DNA from: Burkholderia sp. L27(2015)
Lineage (GTDB): Bacteria > Pseudomonadota > Gammaproteobacteria > Burkholderiales > Burkholderiaceae
Reading direction: 5' to 3'
NCBI RefSeq assembly: GCF_009765705.1
Contig: NZ_LMUX01000009.1
Location: forward strand, 303,269 to 367,268
Length of the DNA: 64,000 bases
A program made the translations under genes and the position numbers. The notes beneath the pieces are model-generated. The model was not told the origin of the DNA. It was given only the letters and a program-made list of their open reading frames with translations, and searched no databases. Of the stretch, positions 53,316 to 62,485 are shown in pieces; position 1 is the first letter of the stretch; each line of letters begins with the position of its first letter.

Positions 53316-53642
53316 ATGCAAATTTCAAAACCAATCGGATCTTTTCCCACTACGAATTCGGCTGCTGGTGGTTCGAGCGTGAACGGAAACGCGAGTAGTG
53401 GCGCCCCTTCTTTTCAGGCGCTGTTGGCCGAATTGAACGGTTTTGCGCAAGATTCACCGGGGCAGTGGATGGAAGCGATGGTCTTGGCTCAACTGGGACT
53501 TACCCCCGCCGACCTGCAAAAAATGACTCCGCAGGAGCGTCTGCAGGTCGAGGAAAAGATCAAGGAATTACTGAAGGCCCAAATGCAGAAGGCAAAAGAA
53601 GAATCAGCGGAGAAGGGGCACACGATCAACGTCAGTGTCTAG
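53316..53642 (+). CDS. Unknown small protein
   Basis: The 108-residue product begins MQISKPIGSFPTTNSAAGGSS. The first 35 residues are Ser/Gly/Asn-rich and flexible. Then come helices with PGQWMEAMVLAQLGLTPADLQKMTPQERLQVEEKIKELLKAQMQKAKEE. The charged helical part with a TPADLQKMTPQER turn recurs in small Burkholderia proteins without known function. No signal peptide. An upstream AT-rich tract (ataagattgttataaagg) could hold its promoter. Confidence 0.65.
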   Translation: MQISKPIGSFPTTNSAAGGSSVNGNASSGAPSFQALLAELNGFAQDSPGQWMEAMVLAQLGLTPADLQKMTPQERLQVEEKIKELLKAQMQKAKEESAEKGHTINVSV

Positions 53643-53734
53643 CTCGTGGCGGGAGCATAGGCGTAACTGCCGCGCCGCTCACGGAGCCGTTTCTCGGTGA
53701 GCGTCAGATTTGAATTGGCTTGCTTGATGCGGAC

Positions 53735-54529
53735 TTAAATCTCGACGACAAAACGGCTGTCGAAATTTTCATTTTCTCGCGTCAGGTCAGCGGGCGTTTT
53801 CGCGACCTTAATGCCATGACAGTACCCCATCGGGTTCGCTATGATCCGCGTCCTACCGGCGACATAATCGGACGAGCAATGGGTATGCCCGTGAATGAAT
53901 AAATCGGCCATGCCGAGAAGGTCCGTCAAGTCCGAGGCAAAGCCCGCGCTCGTCAAATCGGTCGCATAGCGTGGATCCATACTGTTTGGATGCGGGGCGT
54001 GATGGGTAACCGCGATAGTCTTGCCTGAAAACGGTATGGAGAGGGCTTCTTTAAGCCACTCACGATGTTCCCAGTGAAGTTGCCGCGCGGCCTCCGGACT
54101 GAAAGGCTTGCCCTCTTTTCTTGTGATCACGCGGTGGTCCGGAATCTTGTCGTCGCACTCTTGCATGGCACTTGATCGTTGATCGATTCCGAATACTTCA
54201 AAATCGGTCCACAGGGTACAACCGACAAACCGCACGCCCGCTATTTCAACGCCACCCGGCGCGAGCACATGGATGTTGGGATAGTCCGCCGCTCGCAATG
54301 CGAATTCTGTCGCGACGTCGTCGATGCTCGAGTCGTAGAACTCATGGTTGCCGGGGACATAGATTACCGGACAGGGCCAGTCTGAGAAAAGATCGAGCGC
54401 GCGTGTGCGGGCCGAAATGTCGCCCGCCAGAACTAATACATCGGCATCGCTGTGTTCAACCGCGCGGTAATCGGGGAATCTTTTTTCCAGGTACTCGAGA
54501 TGCAAATCCGAGGCTATCTGTATACGCAT
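53735..54529 (-). CDS. Calcineurin-like metallophosphoesterase (chromosomal copy)
   Basis: The 264-residue protein shows SDLHLEY, LAGDIS, VPGNHEF, VTHHAPH and IHGHTH, the complete metal-binding set, and VRFVGCTLWTDFEVF. It is clearly paralogous to the island gene at 19,892. ATG 54,529 was chosen because it starts directly at the fold (MRIQIASDLH) and has an aggaag-type site upstream; the longer frame upstream is an antisense shadow of the lysR gene. Substrate unknown. Confidence 0.88.
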   Translation of the reverse strand: MRIQIASDLHLEYLEKRFPDYRAVEHSDADVLVLAGDISARTRALDLFSDWPCPVIYVPGNHEFYDSSIDDVATEFALRAADYPNIHVLAPGGVEIAGVRFVGCTLWTDFEVFGIDQRSSAMQECDDKIPDHRVITRKEGKPFSPEAARQLHWEHREWLKEALSIPFSGKTIAVTHHAPHPNSMDPRYATDLTSAGFASDLTDLLGMADLFIHGHTHCSSDYVAGRTRIIANPMGYCHGIKVAKTPADLTRENENFDSRFVVEI

Positions 54530-54699
54530 GGGCACTTCCTGTCGGGTTCGTTTCGCGCGTGCTCGTTCCGAGGCTACGAAGTCTCGTTTCCAATCGAGTC
54601 TTGTACGCGAACTGTAAAAAGAATTGTACCGGGGTAAACGCCCGCGAATTCGGGCGGAAGATCGAACAGTTATAGCTGGAGCCGGCTGGGGTACGGCGG

Positions 54700-55620
54700 C
54701 TACTGAATCCAGGGAGCATCGCGCAGGCGCGCCACGAAAAATTCCTTCAGCAGGCGCACCCGTTCCGGCAAATGCGCGCGATACGGTGCGATCCATTGGA
54801 CGTCGGAATCGAGCTTGGCGTATTGCGGAAGAACGTGGATCAGACGCCCGCTCTGGATATACGCATGGACGTCCCAGAACGGCCGTAGCGCGATGCCCGC
54901 GCCGTTGACGGCCCAGTCCCGGAGTACCTCGCCGTTGTTGCTGCGCAGCGGACCGGACACACGAATATCGGTTGCAACGCTGGGATCCGCGTGCGGTCCC
55001 AGGTGGCTCAAGCGCCAGATGTGCACGGGCATATCGCGCTCGAGCATGAGCAGACACGTATGTCCTGAAAGATCCTCGGGCGTACGCGGTGTACCGGCGC
55101 GTTGCAGGTACGCCGGCGATGCCACCATCGCGCGGTTGTTCTTGGCCAGCGTCTGAACGATCCATTGCGTCGACTGCGGGTGCCACAACCAGATTGCACC
55201 GTCGAATCCTTCCGCTTGCAGATCCGGCAACCGGTTACGCAGATGAAGCTCGACGTCGACGCCAGGATGGAGCCGCGAGAACTGCTCGATGGCGGGCGCA
55301 GCCCATTGCCGACCGAAACCCACGTTGCAGGCCAGCTTGATGGACCCCTGCGGCGTCGTGCTCAGATCCGCGACGCGCGCTTCCAGACTCTCGAAATCGT
55401 CGACCAATCGCCTGGCCAGCTCGCAGTACAGCTCCCCCTCGGGGGTCGGCATCACGCTACGCGTGGTGCGCCGGAACAAGCGAACCGACAGACGCCCCTC
55501 GATCTGCGCAAGCCGCTTGGTAATGGCTGCGCCGCTTACCTGGAGACGCTTCGCCGCGCCCACCAGGCTGCCCGTTTCCTTCACTGCGAGTACCAGGAGA
55601 AGATCGGTTCGATCCTGCAT
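54700..55620 (-). CDS. LysR-family transcriptional regulator
   Basis: The 306-residue protein has a normal winged helix (LLLVLAVKETGSLVGAAKRLQVSGAAITKRLAQIEGRLSVRLFRRTTRSVMPTPEGE) and an effector domain (GSIKLACNVGFGRQWAAPAIEQFSRLHPGVDVELHL). ATG 55,620 starts MQDRTDLLLVL. It is divergent from the isopropylmalate-dehydrogenase-like gene, which it probably controls. Confidence 0.9.
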   Translation of the reverse strand: MQDRTDLLLVLAVKETGSLVGAAKRLQVSGAAITKRLAQIEGRLSVRLFRRTTRSVMPTPEGELYCELARRLVDDFESLEARVADLSTTPQGSIKLACNVGFGRQWAAPAIEQFSRLHPGVDVELHLRNRLPDLQAEGFDGAIWLWHPQSTQWIVQTLAKNNRAMVASPAYLQRAGTPRTPEDLSGHTCLLMLERDMPVHIWRLSHLGPHADPSVATDIRVSGPLRSNNGEVLRDWAVNGAGIALRPFWDVHAYIQSGRLIHVLPQYAKLDSDVQWIAPYRAHLPERVRLLKEFFVARLRDAPWIQ

Positions 55621-55659
55621 TGCTAACCTACAGTTAATAAAGAAGTGACAGATTATAGT

Positions 55660-55675
55660 ATTGCGGGAATGCAAT
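55660..55675. promoter_or_regulatory. Candidate LysR operator in the divergent region
   Basis: ATTGC-N6-GCAAT is a dyad that fits T-N11-A and lies midway between lysR (start 55,620) and the dehydrogenase gene (start 55,759). Confidence 0.4.
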
Positions 55676-55758
55676 TGCGCGGCAAGAATTAAGGGTTGCG
55701 CGAGCGCGCTTGTGCTCCTGATTGACTGAATTATTTAACCCGTAACGGAGAAGCACGC

Positions 55759-56820
55759 ATGAAAATAGGTATTCTGGAAGGCGACGATATCGGCCACGAA
55801 GTGGTGCCTGAGACGGTCAAGGTCATCAAAGCGGCCGCCGAGGTGACCGGGTTGGCGATCGACTGGCATCCGATACCGATCGGCCGGGCCGCTTATGACA
55901 AGCTGGGCCACACGTTGCCGCCCGACACATTGCAACGCCTCGAAGCGCTCGATGGATGGATCCTGGGTCCGATCGGCCATATGGCATATCCGAAAGTGCC
56001 CGAAGCGATCAACCCGCATCCGATCCTGCGCAAGCACTTCGATCTGTTCGCCAACATCCGCCCGGCTTTGTCGTACGAGGGCATTCCGTCCTTGCACCAG
56101 AACGTCGACCTCGTGATCGTGCGCGAAAACAATGAGGGCTTCCAGCCTGACCGCAATGTCGTGGCGGGTTCTGGCGAGTTTCGGCCGACTACCGACGTGA
56201 CGATTTCGGTGCGGGTGATCACGCGTGTCGGCTCGTCGAAGGTCCTCCATGAGGCGTTCAAGCTGGCCCGTTCGCGCCGCAAGCAGCTCACCATCGTGCA
56301 CAAGGACACCGTGTTCAAGCTAGGTTGCGGGATGTTTGTCGAGGAAGCCAAACGCATCGCCGCTGAATATCCGGATGTGACGATGAATGAAGCGATCGTC
56401 GACACCTTTGCCATGCGCCTGGTCATGACGCCGCAGAAGTACGACGTGGTCGTTACCACCAATATGTTCGGCGATATTCTCAGCGACGAAGCGGCTGGGC
56501 TGGTTGGCGGGCTGGGGCTAGCGCCCGGTCTTTCGGCGGGCCCGCGCCATGCCATGGCACAAGCTACGCACGGTTCGGCGCCGGACATCGCCGGCCGCAA
56601 TATCGCCAATCCGTATGCGATGGTGATGTCGGGCCAGATGCTGATCGAGTGGCTGGGCCGCAAGCTTGATAACGAGCAAGCGCGCGAGGCTGCTGCGTTG
56701 ATTGAGAAGGCGGTCGGCACGGTCATGCGCGAGAAGCGCTCGCTTACCGCCGACCTTGGTGGCACGAGCAATACCAGCGAGATGGGCGACGCCATCGTGC
56801 ACGCGATCCGGCAGGGTTAA
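55759..56820 (+). CDS. Isocitrate/isopropylmalate dehydrogenase-family enzyme
   Basis: This 353-residue protein has the beta-decarboxylating dehydrogenase fold: ILEGDDIGHEVVPE, VDLVIVRENNEGFQPDRNV, KLTIVHKDTVFKLGCGMF, the metal site VVTTNMFGDILSDEAAGLVGGLGLAPG and HGSAPDIAGRNIANP. The wording differs from LeuB and Icd, and sits closer to the tartrate/homoisocitrate-type branch. An NAD-linked oxidation of a hydroxy-acid is expected. ATG 55,759 has ggag about eight bases upstream. A divergent LysR regulator suggests induction by its substrate. Confidence 0.85.
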   Translation: MKIGILEGDDIGHEVVPETVKVIKAAAEVTGLAIDWHPIPIGRAAYDKLGHTLPPDTLQRLEALDGWILGPIGHMAYPKVPEAINPHPILRKHFDLFANIRPALSYEGIPSLHQNVDLVIVRENNEGFQPDRNVVAGSGEFRPTTDVTISVRVITRVGSSKVLHEAFKLARSRRKQLTIVHKDTVFKLGCGMFVEEAKRIAAEYPDVTMNEAIVDTFAMRLVMTPQKYDVVVTTNMFGDILSDEAAGLVGGLGLAPGLSAGPRHAMAQATHGSAPDIAGRNIANPYAMVMSGQMLIEWLGRKLDNEQAREAAALIEKAVGTVMREKRSLTADLGGTSNTSEMGDAIVHAIRQG

Positions 56821-56902
56821 GCTTCAGGGATTCGTACGGCCAGCTTCGAGGAAACTCGACTGGCCGATGCAAGTGGCTTGTCGCGTAACAGTTGCAAACC
56901 CG

Positions 56903-57382
56903 TCACGAGGCCGTAGAACGTGACGACAAAGAGGCTACAAGCAGCGTCAAGCATGCGGCCAACAAGGCCACGTCCTTTAGCAGGAACTGCTCCAACAACG
57001 TAGAGATGATCGGGAAACCGGTCGGGCTGATCACGGTGATACCCGGCGTGCTCAGAACGAACGACGTCGTCAACAGAAAGGTGGCACTCGCCATCGCCGC
57101 TCCTAATGCTGAAACGGCCGGGATCGCCGATCCGATAATGAGCGCCGCCGCCGTCGTCAGTTCGACCGTCCCCACAACCCGCGCTTCGCCTCTCACGCCG
57201 AATATGCCCAACCAACTCATAAACGGGCTGTGCGAGATCAACGGCGCGATGGCGTCGGCCGCGTAGGGCGTGAATTTTTGTATGCCGAACCAGATGAAGA
57301 TAGCCACCATGGACCACCTCAACAATGCCAGATGCAAATAAGAGCCGTTGCCCTTTTCTGCCACTCGGAAATGAACGTTCAT
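56903..57382 (-). CDS. DUF417 family membrane protein (YkgB-like)
   Basis: This 159-residue protein has four membrane helices. Family features: LLRWSMVAIFIWFGIQKFTPYAADAIAPLISHSPFM and ISPTGFPIISTLLEQFLLKDVALL. DUF417/YkgB proteins are inner-membrane proteins, sometimes linked to response to hypochlorous acid and reactive carbonyls (RclC). ATG 57,382 starts MNVHFRVAEKG; the longer frame to 57,443 is in another phase. Confidence 0.85.
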   Translation of the reverse strand: MNVHFRVAEKGNGSYLHLALLRWSMVAIFIWFGIQKFTPYAADAIAPLISHSPFMSWLGIFGVRGEARVVGTVELTTAAALIIGSAIPAVSALGAAMASATFLLTTSFVLSTPGITVISPTGFPIISTLLEQFLLKDVALLAACLTLLVASLSSRSTAS

Positions 57383-57526
57383 GATCTCTCATCCTGCGTC
57401 TGTAGATACGGCGATGTATCCGTTCAAGCGGCTCGTGGCACATGCAATTCTTCGGGACATCGCGCTTGCCGAATCGCTCTGGTCAACTGGGTAGGCGCCG
57501 CAAAGGAGCGCCTGCCCAGTTGCGCT

Positions 57527-58066
57527 TTACTTGACCGGCGGGAAGTCCACGTCGGTATCGTTGATGCGATTGAAGGTGTTGGTGAAGATGGTCATGGCGA
57601 TGGCCAGCGAGATCTCGGCCAGTTGCGTGTCGGTGTAGCCGGCCGTGCGAATCGCGGCGACCTCGTTCTCGCTGATCGTGCCGCTGGTCGTGTGCAGGTT
57701 CAGCACGAAGCGCACCAACGCATCGCGCTTGGCGTCACCTGTGGGCTGGCCAGCGCGGATGGCGCGCAAGGCGTCGGCCGACAGACCGGTCATCTTGCCC
57801 AGCATCACGTGGGCCGCGACGCAGTAGTCACAGCCGGTCTGTTCGCTGACCAACAGCTTGATGGTTTCGAGGTCTTGCTTGCTCAGGCTGCCCGAGGCCA
57901 ATGCGCCTTCGGCGTTCAGCACGGCGCTCAGCGCGGCGGGCGCGACATGGCCAACGGCTGCGAACAGGTTGGGCACGCTGCCGCCGGCGATCTTGCGGAC
58001 TTGGGCATAGACTTCGGCGGTGGCGCCGGTGGCCGAGGTGACATTGGGTACAGTGATACGGCTCAT
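57527..58066 (-). CDS. Carboxymuconolactone decarboxylase/AhpD-like protein
   Basis: The 179-residue protein has the AhpD redox motif SEQTGCDYCVAAHVMLGKMTGL (C-x2-C...H). Around it are helices typical of the family (LVRFVLNLHTTSGTISENEVAAIRTAGYTDTQLAEISLAIAMTIFTNTFNRI). Probable role: peroxidase or antioxidant. ATG 58,066 has caggag upstream (ccaggagccacacc). The 44-bp element at 58,127-58,170 lies in its upstream region. It stands close to the DUF417 gene on the same strand. Confidence 0.88.
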   Translation of the reverse strand: MSRITVPNVTSATGATAEVYAQVRKIAGGSVPNLFAAVGHVAPAALSAVLNAEGALASGSLSKQDLETIKLLVSEQTGCDYCVAAHVMLGKMTGLSADALRAIRAGQPTGDAKRDALVRFVLNLHTTSGTISENEVAAIRTAGYTDTQLAEISLAIAMTIFTNTFNRINDTDVDFPPVK

Positions 58067-58126
58067 GGTGTGGCTCCTGGATCAGGTGGTTAGGAGCCTT
58101 CACTTTAAGTGGAAAGGGTGATCCGT

Positions 58127-58170
58127 ATAAGGCCTTAAATGATCTATAAAATGCTCATAAGTATCATTCC
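58127..58170 (-). promoter_or_regulatory. 44-bp conserved intergenic element, copy 2
   Basis: This is the second copy of the element described at 53,151-53,194: ATAAGGCCTTAA at one side and AAGTATCATTCC at the other, 35 of 44 positions identical. Located upstream of the AhpD-like gene. Confidence 0.5.
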
Positions 58171-58434
58171 CGGAATCTGACATAACGCACCACGCCGCTC
58201 TCAGTTCGGCCGGCCACCGACCGATGGGACGGTAATATGAGATAGTGCCCGCGACGTCATCCCCCTAACGCCAATGAATTGGCCACTTCGCATGCTAGCC
58301 ATACTTCTGTCATCCATTTGAATGGGAGCTGATATCAGGACCGCACTCCCCGTCCTATGTCCTGGCCCTGTAGTACGGCTGCGCTAAAGCTTGGCAGGTT
58401 TCTAGGCGATAGCTCCGACCCTGAGGCAATCGCC
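58171..58434. other. Intergenic stretch without recognised gene
   Basis: It separates divergent AhpD-like and ferritin-like genes. Besides the 44-bp element nothing specific is recognised. A frame from 58,357 is only an upstream extension of the ferritin-like gene. Confidence 0.4.
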
Positions 58435-59442
58435 ATGAATCAGTCGGTCATTGATGAATTCGACATCGAGAAGATCGTCCCTGGCTTCACTGTGCCGACG
58501 GTGTCGCCGCAAAATGCCGACCGAGCCACGATCGAAGCTGCCAACGAGAACACGCGCCACTGGCACAGCCGGGTCCCCGGCTCGCTAGAGCCTGGTTCCA
58601 GCACACACCTGCGGGAAATATGCAGGATGTTCCGGGATACGTTCAACCCCTATCGTCCGTCCGTGCTTGACTGGCCCGGACTGGACCCTGAGACGCTCCA
58701 GCGCATCGTCTCGCTGCCGATCTGGGACATTGCTGTGCAGACAGAAGGCCGGGCCCGGTTGCGCATATCGGCATACGCGAAAACGATGACCAACCCCGAC
58801 ATGCGCGATGCGCTGGCATTGAATGCCTGGGAGGAAAGCCGCCACAAGGAAGTTCTTTCGAAGATGGTCGCAGCTTATGGGATTCCACTTGCGCGCGCGG
58901 CACCGTATAAATATCCGAGGGACGCCGAATGGGCGTATCTGGTCACCGGCTACAGTGAATGTATCGATAGCTTCTTTGCGTTCGGGTTGTTCGAACTCGC
59001 GCGCCGTTCGACATTCTTCCCGCCCGAGCTAATCGATACGTTTGAACCCGTGATGCAGGAGGAGTGCCGCCACATCCTGCTGTTCGCGAACTGGGTCGCG
59101 TGGCATCGCTGCGGCCTTTCGCGGTGGCGACGGATACGCTTCGAGTTCAGGGTTCTGGCTGCGTGGTGCATTCTCGGGTGGCAGCGCATCGGACTGGTGC
59201 GCACCATCGACGTTGATGGCCACGAGCACAAGCAGGACTACAACTTCACGGTGAGTGGCGCAAAGTCCGTCTCGGCGGGAGAGGTTAGCGTGCACGAGAT
59301 TATGACCGTGTGTTTGCAGGAGAACGATCGCCGCTTTGCGGGCTACGATGCGCGTCTTCTACGTCCCACGATGATGCCTGGGATCGTGCGGTTCGCGTTG
59401 CGATTCATGCGCCGGCCGAAGAAAAACAATGTTACCAAGTGA
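58435..59442 (+). CDS. Ferritin-like domain protein
   Basis: This 335-residue protein has two E-x2-H pairs in helices, NAWEESRHKEVLSKM and PVMQEECRHILLFANW, plus further Glu (QTEGRARLRISAYAK, GYSECIDSFFAFGLFE). These are the metal ligands of a di-iron helical bundle. Length and wording resemble uncharacterised ferritin-like proteins rather than storage ferritin. ATG 58,435 (MNQSVIDEFDIEKI) was chosen because the 26 residues upstream are not protein-like. Possible oxygenase or desaturase-type function. Confidence 0.75.
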   Translation: MNQSVIDEFDIEKIVPGFTVPTVSPQNADRATIEAANENTRHWHSRVPGSLEPGSSTHLREICRMFRDTFNPYRPSVLDWPGLDPETLQRIVSLPIWDIAVQTEGRARLRISAYAKTMTNPDMRDALALNAWEESRHKEVLSKMVAAYGIPLARAAPYKYPRDAEWAYLVTGYSECIDSFFAFGLFELARRSTFFPPELIDTFEPVMQEECRHILLFANWVAWHRCGLSRWRRIRFEFRVLAAWCILGWQRIGLVRTIDVDGHEHKQDYNFTVSGAKSVSAGEVSVHEIMTVCLQENDRRFAGYDARLLRPTMMPGIVRFALRFMRRPKKNNVTK

Positions 59443-59510
59443 GCCTGGTCTCGGGCTCGTCCTCGACAGCTTTGGGAAAGGTCCGATCGGGCAAAGCCGG
59501 CGGGCGATCT

Positions 59511-59876
59511 TTAGTCCCGCATGCGCTTGTCCGCCAGCGCCAGTTGGCAATCGTGAATGATCTTCACCACCAGCCTGGCTTGGTGATTCAGGTCGTCGGT
59601 ATCCAGTATTTCTTCCACCGCATCGCGCGCCCATTCGGCGCTGACAAACCCCGCATGCCGCTCGGCGATCTCTCGTGCCACCACCGCGAGCTTGGAAATC
59701 GCCAACCAATCGGCGTGGCGGCTGTGCCGGTTCAACCACTTGTGCGCCGCCTGCACATGGAAATCCGCGGTCGGCCAAGTTTCGTTCAGATAAAACGCGC
59801 CGAGGATGCCGCAGGTGAGCCAACAGAGCAGCTCGATACGGTCTTGAGGGCTGAGCGGGTGACTGGCATCGTTCAT
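59511..59876 (-). CDS. Unknown helical protein
   Basis: From ATG 59,876 (MNDASHPLSPQDRIELLCWL) the protein has 121 residues and is fully helical: GILGAFYLNETWPTADFHVQAAHKWLNRHSRHADWLAISKLAVVAREIAERHAGFV. No motif or membrane segment that I can name. The frame extends to 59,990 but that part lacks support. Stands alone. Confidence 0.55.
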   Translation of the reverse strand: MNDASHPLSPQDRIELLCWLTCGILGAFYLNETWPTADFHVQAAHKWLNRHSRHADWLAISKLAVVAREIAERHAGFVSAEWARDAVEEILDTDDLNHQARLVVKIIHDCQLALADKRMRD

Positions 59877-60038
59877 GGCGGTGCTCACGAAGATGAATGC
59901 GTTGCGTGCAAAGCCGCGGCGTGCAGGCTTGGCGAGCTCGATATCAAAAGATAACACGCCCGAAGCGAGATGGCGTAAGCGGTAGCGCACATAATACGTG
60001 CACCGACCTTCGCCCCTGTCCCCAAGGACTTCACGCGT

Positions 60039-60419
60039 ATGCCTTCTTCCATCCGAAACTCGCTCCTCTGGATCTTCGAGGCATTCGAGCGCGATTCAAC
60101 CTACATTGCCAAGCGGATGTTCGGCTGCGATGCCGCTTATATCGACGGCCTGTTGTGTCTGGTCGCCGCCGATCGCGACGAACCGTGGAATGGCTTGCTG
60201 GTGTGCACATCGCAGGAACGCCATGCCGCGCTCATCGATGAAATGCCCGCTTTGCAGCCCCATCAGGTGCTGGGTAAATGGCTTTATGTCTCGCAAGACG
60301 ATCCGACGTTTGAAATCATCGCGCAAAGGATGACGGCGCTCGTGCTCGCACGCGATCCACGCGTGGGTGTCGAGCCGAAGCCGCGTAGAGCGCGCAAAGT
60401 TGAGTCCTTGCGCGGGTGA
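60039..60419 (+). CDS. TfoX N-terminal-like small protein
   Basis: The 126-residue protein contains YIAKRMFGCDAAYIDGLLCLVAADRD, similar to the RRMFGGxGxY..G..FAL segment of TfoX N-terminal domains, followed by ALQPHQVLGKWLYVSQDD. The basic tail (KPRRARKVESLRG) could bind nucleic acid. TfoX relatives take part in competence regulation in other bacteria; here this is not established. Confidence 0.6.
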   Translation: MPSSIRNSLLWIFEAFERDSTYIAKRMFGCDAAYIDGLLCLVAADRDEPWNGLLVCTSQERHAALIDEMPALQPHQVLGKWLYVSQDDPTFEIIAQRMTALVLARDPRVGVEPKPRRARKVESLRG

Positions 60420-60457
60420 AGCCGCCATGCGGGCGAAAACGTATCAGGCGCGAGCGT

Positions 60458-62485
60458 TCATGCCGCGATATCACTAATCTCGACGCCAGCGCTCTCGTCA
60501 AAACGTAGCAAGCGTCCCGCGTTCGCAATCACGATGAACGTGCCCACGTTATGCAGGATTGCGACCCACACGGCCCCTAGCAGACCCAGTGCAGCCAGGG
60601 CGATGATCGTGACGGTCCAGAGAAGGCCGATCGCCGCGTTGACGGTTGCAGTGCGGCGGCAGCGCCGCCCCAGCCGGATGCAAGTCGGAATACGCCGCAG
60701 ATCGTCGCCGAGCAGCACGATGTCCGCAGACGCCACCGCGATATCGATGCCGCGCTCGCCCATCGCAATGCTGGTCGCACCGGCCTTGATCGCCAGTACG
60801 TCGTTGAGGCCATCGCCGACCACGAGCGGATGGTGTCCCGCTTCGAGTTCGTGCATCACGTAGTCGAGCTTGTCATGCGGCAACGCGTGCGCCACAACCG
60901 TGGCGATGCCGACTGCCGCAGCCACTTTGTGCGCTACAACATCGCGGTCGCCGGTCAGCAGGGTCTGCCGTACGAGCCCCAGCTCACGGAGCTCGGCGAG
61001 TGCAGCGACGGCCTCCGCACGTAAGGTGTCGGCGAAACCGAACCATGCCAGCAATCGGCCGTTGAGCGCGAGGCCGACGCACGGTCCGTCGATCGCCTCG
61101 GGCGGCGGCGGTAGCGCATGCACATGTTCGCGCAGCAGTTCGGCGCGGCCGAGTACCGCGGTGCCTTCGGGCGTTTGAGCCACCACACCCAGGCCACGCA
61201 ATTCGCGAGTGCGCTCGAACGGCGCGGCCTCGTGCTCGGTCATGGCCGCGTAGTGCGCGAGCGCACGGCTGACCGGGTGGACGCTTCCCGCACCTAGCCG
61301 CGCGGCAAGCGTCGCGGCCACGCCCGAATCAACGCCCGGCTGCGCGAAGACGTCCGATACGCGCAATTCGCCGTGCGTGAGCGTGCCGGTCTTGTCGATC
61401 ACCAGTGTATCGATCTCGGCGATCCGGTCGAGAAACGCGGCGTTCCTGAACAACACGCCGTGCCGTGCACCGACCGCAATCCCGGCAATGGCCGTGGACG
61501 GTGCTGCGAGCACCAGCGCGCATGGACAGGCCGCGACGATCACGGCCAACATCGCCGATGCATCGGCCGACGCGAACCAGACGATCGCCGCAATCAGCAG
61601 CACCAGCGCCAGATAACCGCCCATGTAGCGCTCGAGCACTTGGGTGATCGGCGGCTTGACCTGCTCGGCGCGCTGCAGCAATGCGATGATCTTGCCTAGC
61701 GTAGAGTGCTCGCCTGCGTGCGTGATTTCGATGCGCAGCGGCCCGTCGAGATTCATCGCTGCGCCGAACACCGCACGGCCCTCTTCGACGTCGAGCGGCA
61801 GTGATTCGCCCGTAATGGGCCCATTGTCGACGCTGGAACGACCGCGCCGCACAATGCCGTCGGCGGGGATGCGCGCGCCCGCGGCCACTTCGACGGTGTC
61901 GCCCGCGCGCACCGCTTCATAGGGGATCTCTTCGAGCGAGCCATCGTCCTTGACGCGCCGCACGTGGCCCGAAGTGAGCCGGCCCAGCGCACGAATCGCC
62001 TCCTGCGAGCCAAGCACGCTGCGTTCTTCGAGCGCGTGGCCGAAAGTCATCACGATGGGCAGCAAGGCGGCCGTTGTCATGTCGCCAATCGCCCACGCGG
62101 CCAGCATGGCCAGTGCGATCAAGCGGTCGGTTACGCCGTGCAGGCTCGGGGCCTTCAGGCTGTGCCATGCGCCGGAAAAAACGGGCCCCGCCACCAGCAG
62201 CGACGCGCAGCCGGCCAGCACCTCCGCGAGCTGCGCACCTCCCGCTGCAAAATACCGCCATGCAAGCGACAGCGCCAGCAAGCCGCCCGCCAGCAGTGCG
62301 AGCGCAATCTGCCGCGTGACGATGCGCCGCTGCGCCGCCGACAAGACGATGAGCGCTCCATCGTCGTGGTGCGGCTGGCCGCCGACGTGCTCTGCATGAG
62401 GATCAGCATCGTGCCCGGCGCCATGCACGCCTCGAGTCGCGCCGTCGAGCGTGGCACCTTCGACCGCTTCGATGTGCGCGTTCAT
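60458..62485 (-). CDS. Heavy-metal-type P-type ATPase
   Basis: The 675-residue protein has the P-type motif DKTGTLTHGE, the TGE loop NGPITGESLPL, the ion site VAACPCALVLAAPS (CPC) and the hinge VVGDGLNDVLAIKAG. The N terminus has a His-rich stretch (HGAGHDADPHAEHVGGQPHHDD) in place of a CxxC metal-binding domain. Type P1B with His-rich N terminus suggests export of Zn, Cd, Co or Cu. The ATG overlaps the stop of the HflK-like gene by four bases, so they are co-translated. Confidence 0.88.
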   Translation of the reverse strand: MNAHIEAVEGATLDGATRGVHGAGHDADPHAEHVGGQPHHDDGALIVLSAAQRRIVTRQIALALLAGGLLALSLAWRYFAAGGAQLAEVLAGCASLLVAGPVFSGAWHSLKAPSLHGVTDRLIALAMLAAWAIGDMTTAALLPIVMTFGHALEERSVLGSQEAIRALGRLTSGHVRRVKDDGSLEEIPYEAVRAGDTVEVAAGARIPADGIVRRGRSSVDNGPITGESLPLDVEEGRAVFGAAMNLDGPLRIEITHAGEHSTLGKIIALLQRAEQVKPPITQVLERYMGGYLALVLLIAAIVWFASADASAMLAVIVAACPCALVLAAPSTAIAGIAVGARHGVLFRNAAFLDRIAEIDTLVIDKTGTLTHGELRVSDVFAQPGVDSGVAATLAARLGAGSVHPVSRALAHYAAMTEHEAAPFERTRELRGLGVVAQTPEGTAVLGRAELLREHVHALPPPPEAIDGPCVGLALNGRLLAWFGFADTLRAEAVAALAELRELGLVRQTLLTGDRDVVAHKVAAAVGIATVVAHALPHDKLDYVMHELEAGHHPLVVGDGLNDVLAIKAGATSIAMGERGIDIAVASADIVLLGDDLRRIPTCIRLGRRCRRTATVNAAIGLLWTVTIIALAALGLLGAVWVAILHNVGTFIVIANAGRLLRFDESAGVEISDIAA

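Noticed and set aside
54530-55186. Long frame upstream of the chromosomal metallophosphoesterase suggesting a fusion
   Set aside because: It is antisense or out-of-phase reading through the lysR gene region; the enzyme fold starts exactly at ATG 54,529.
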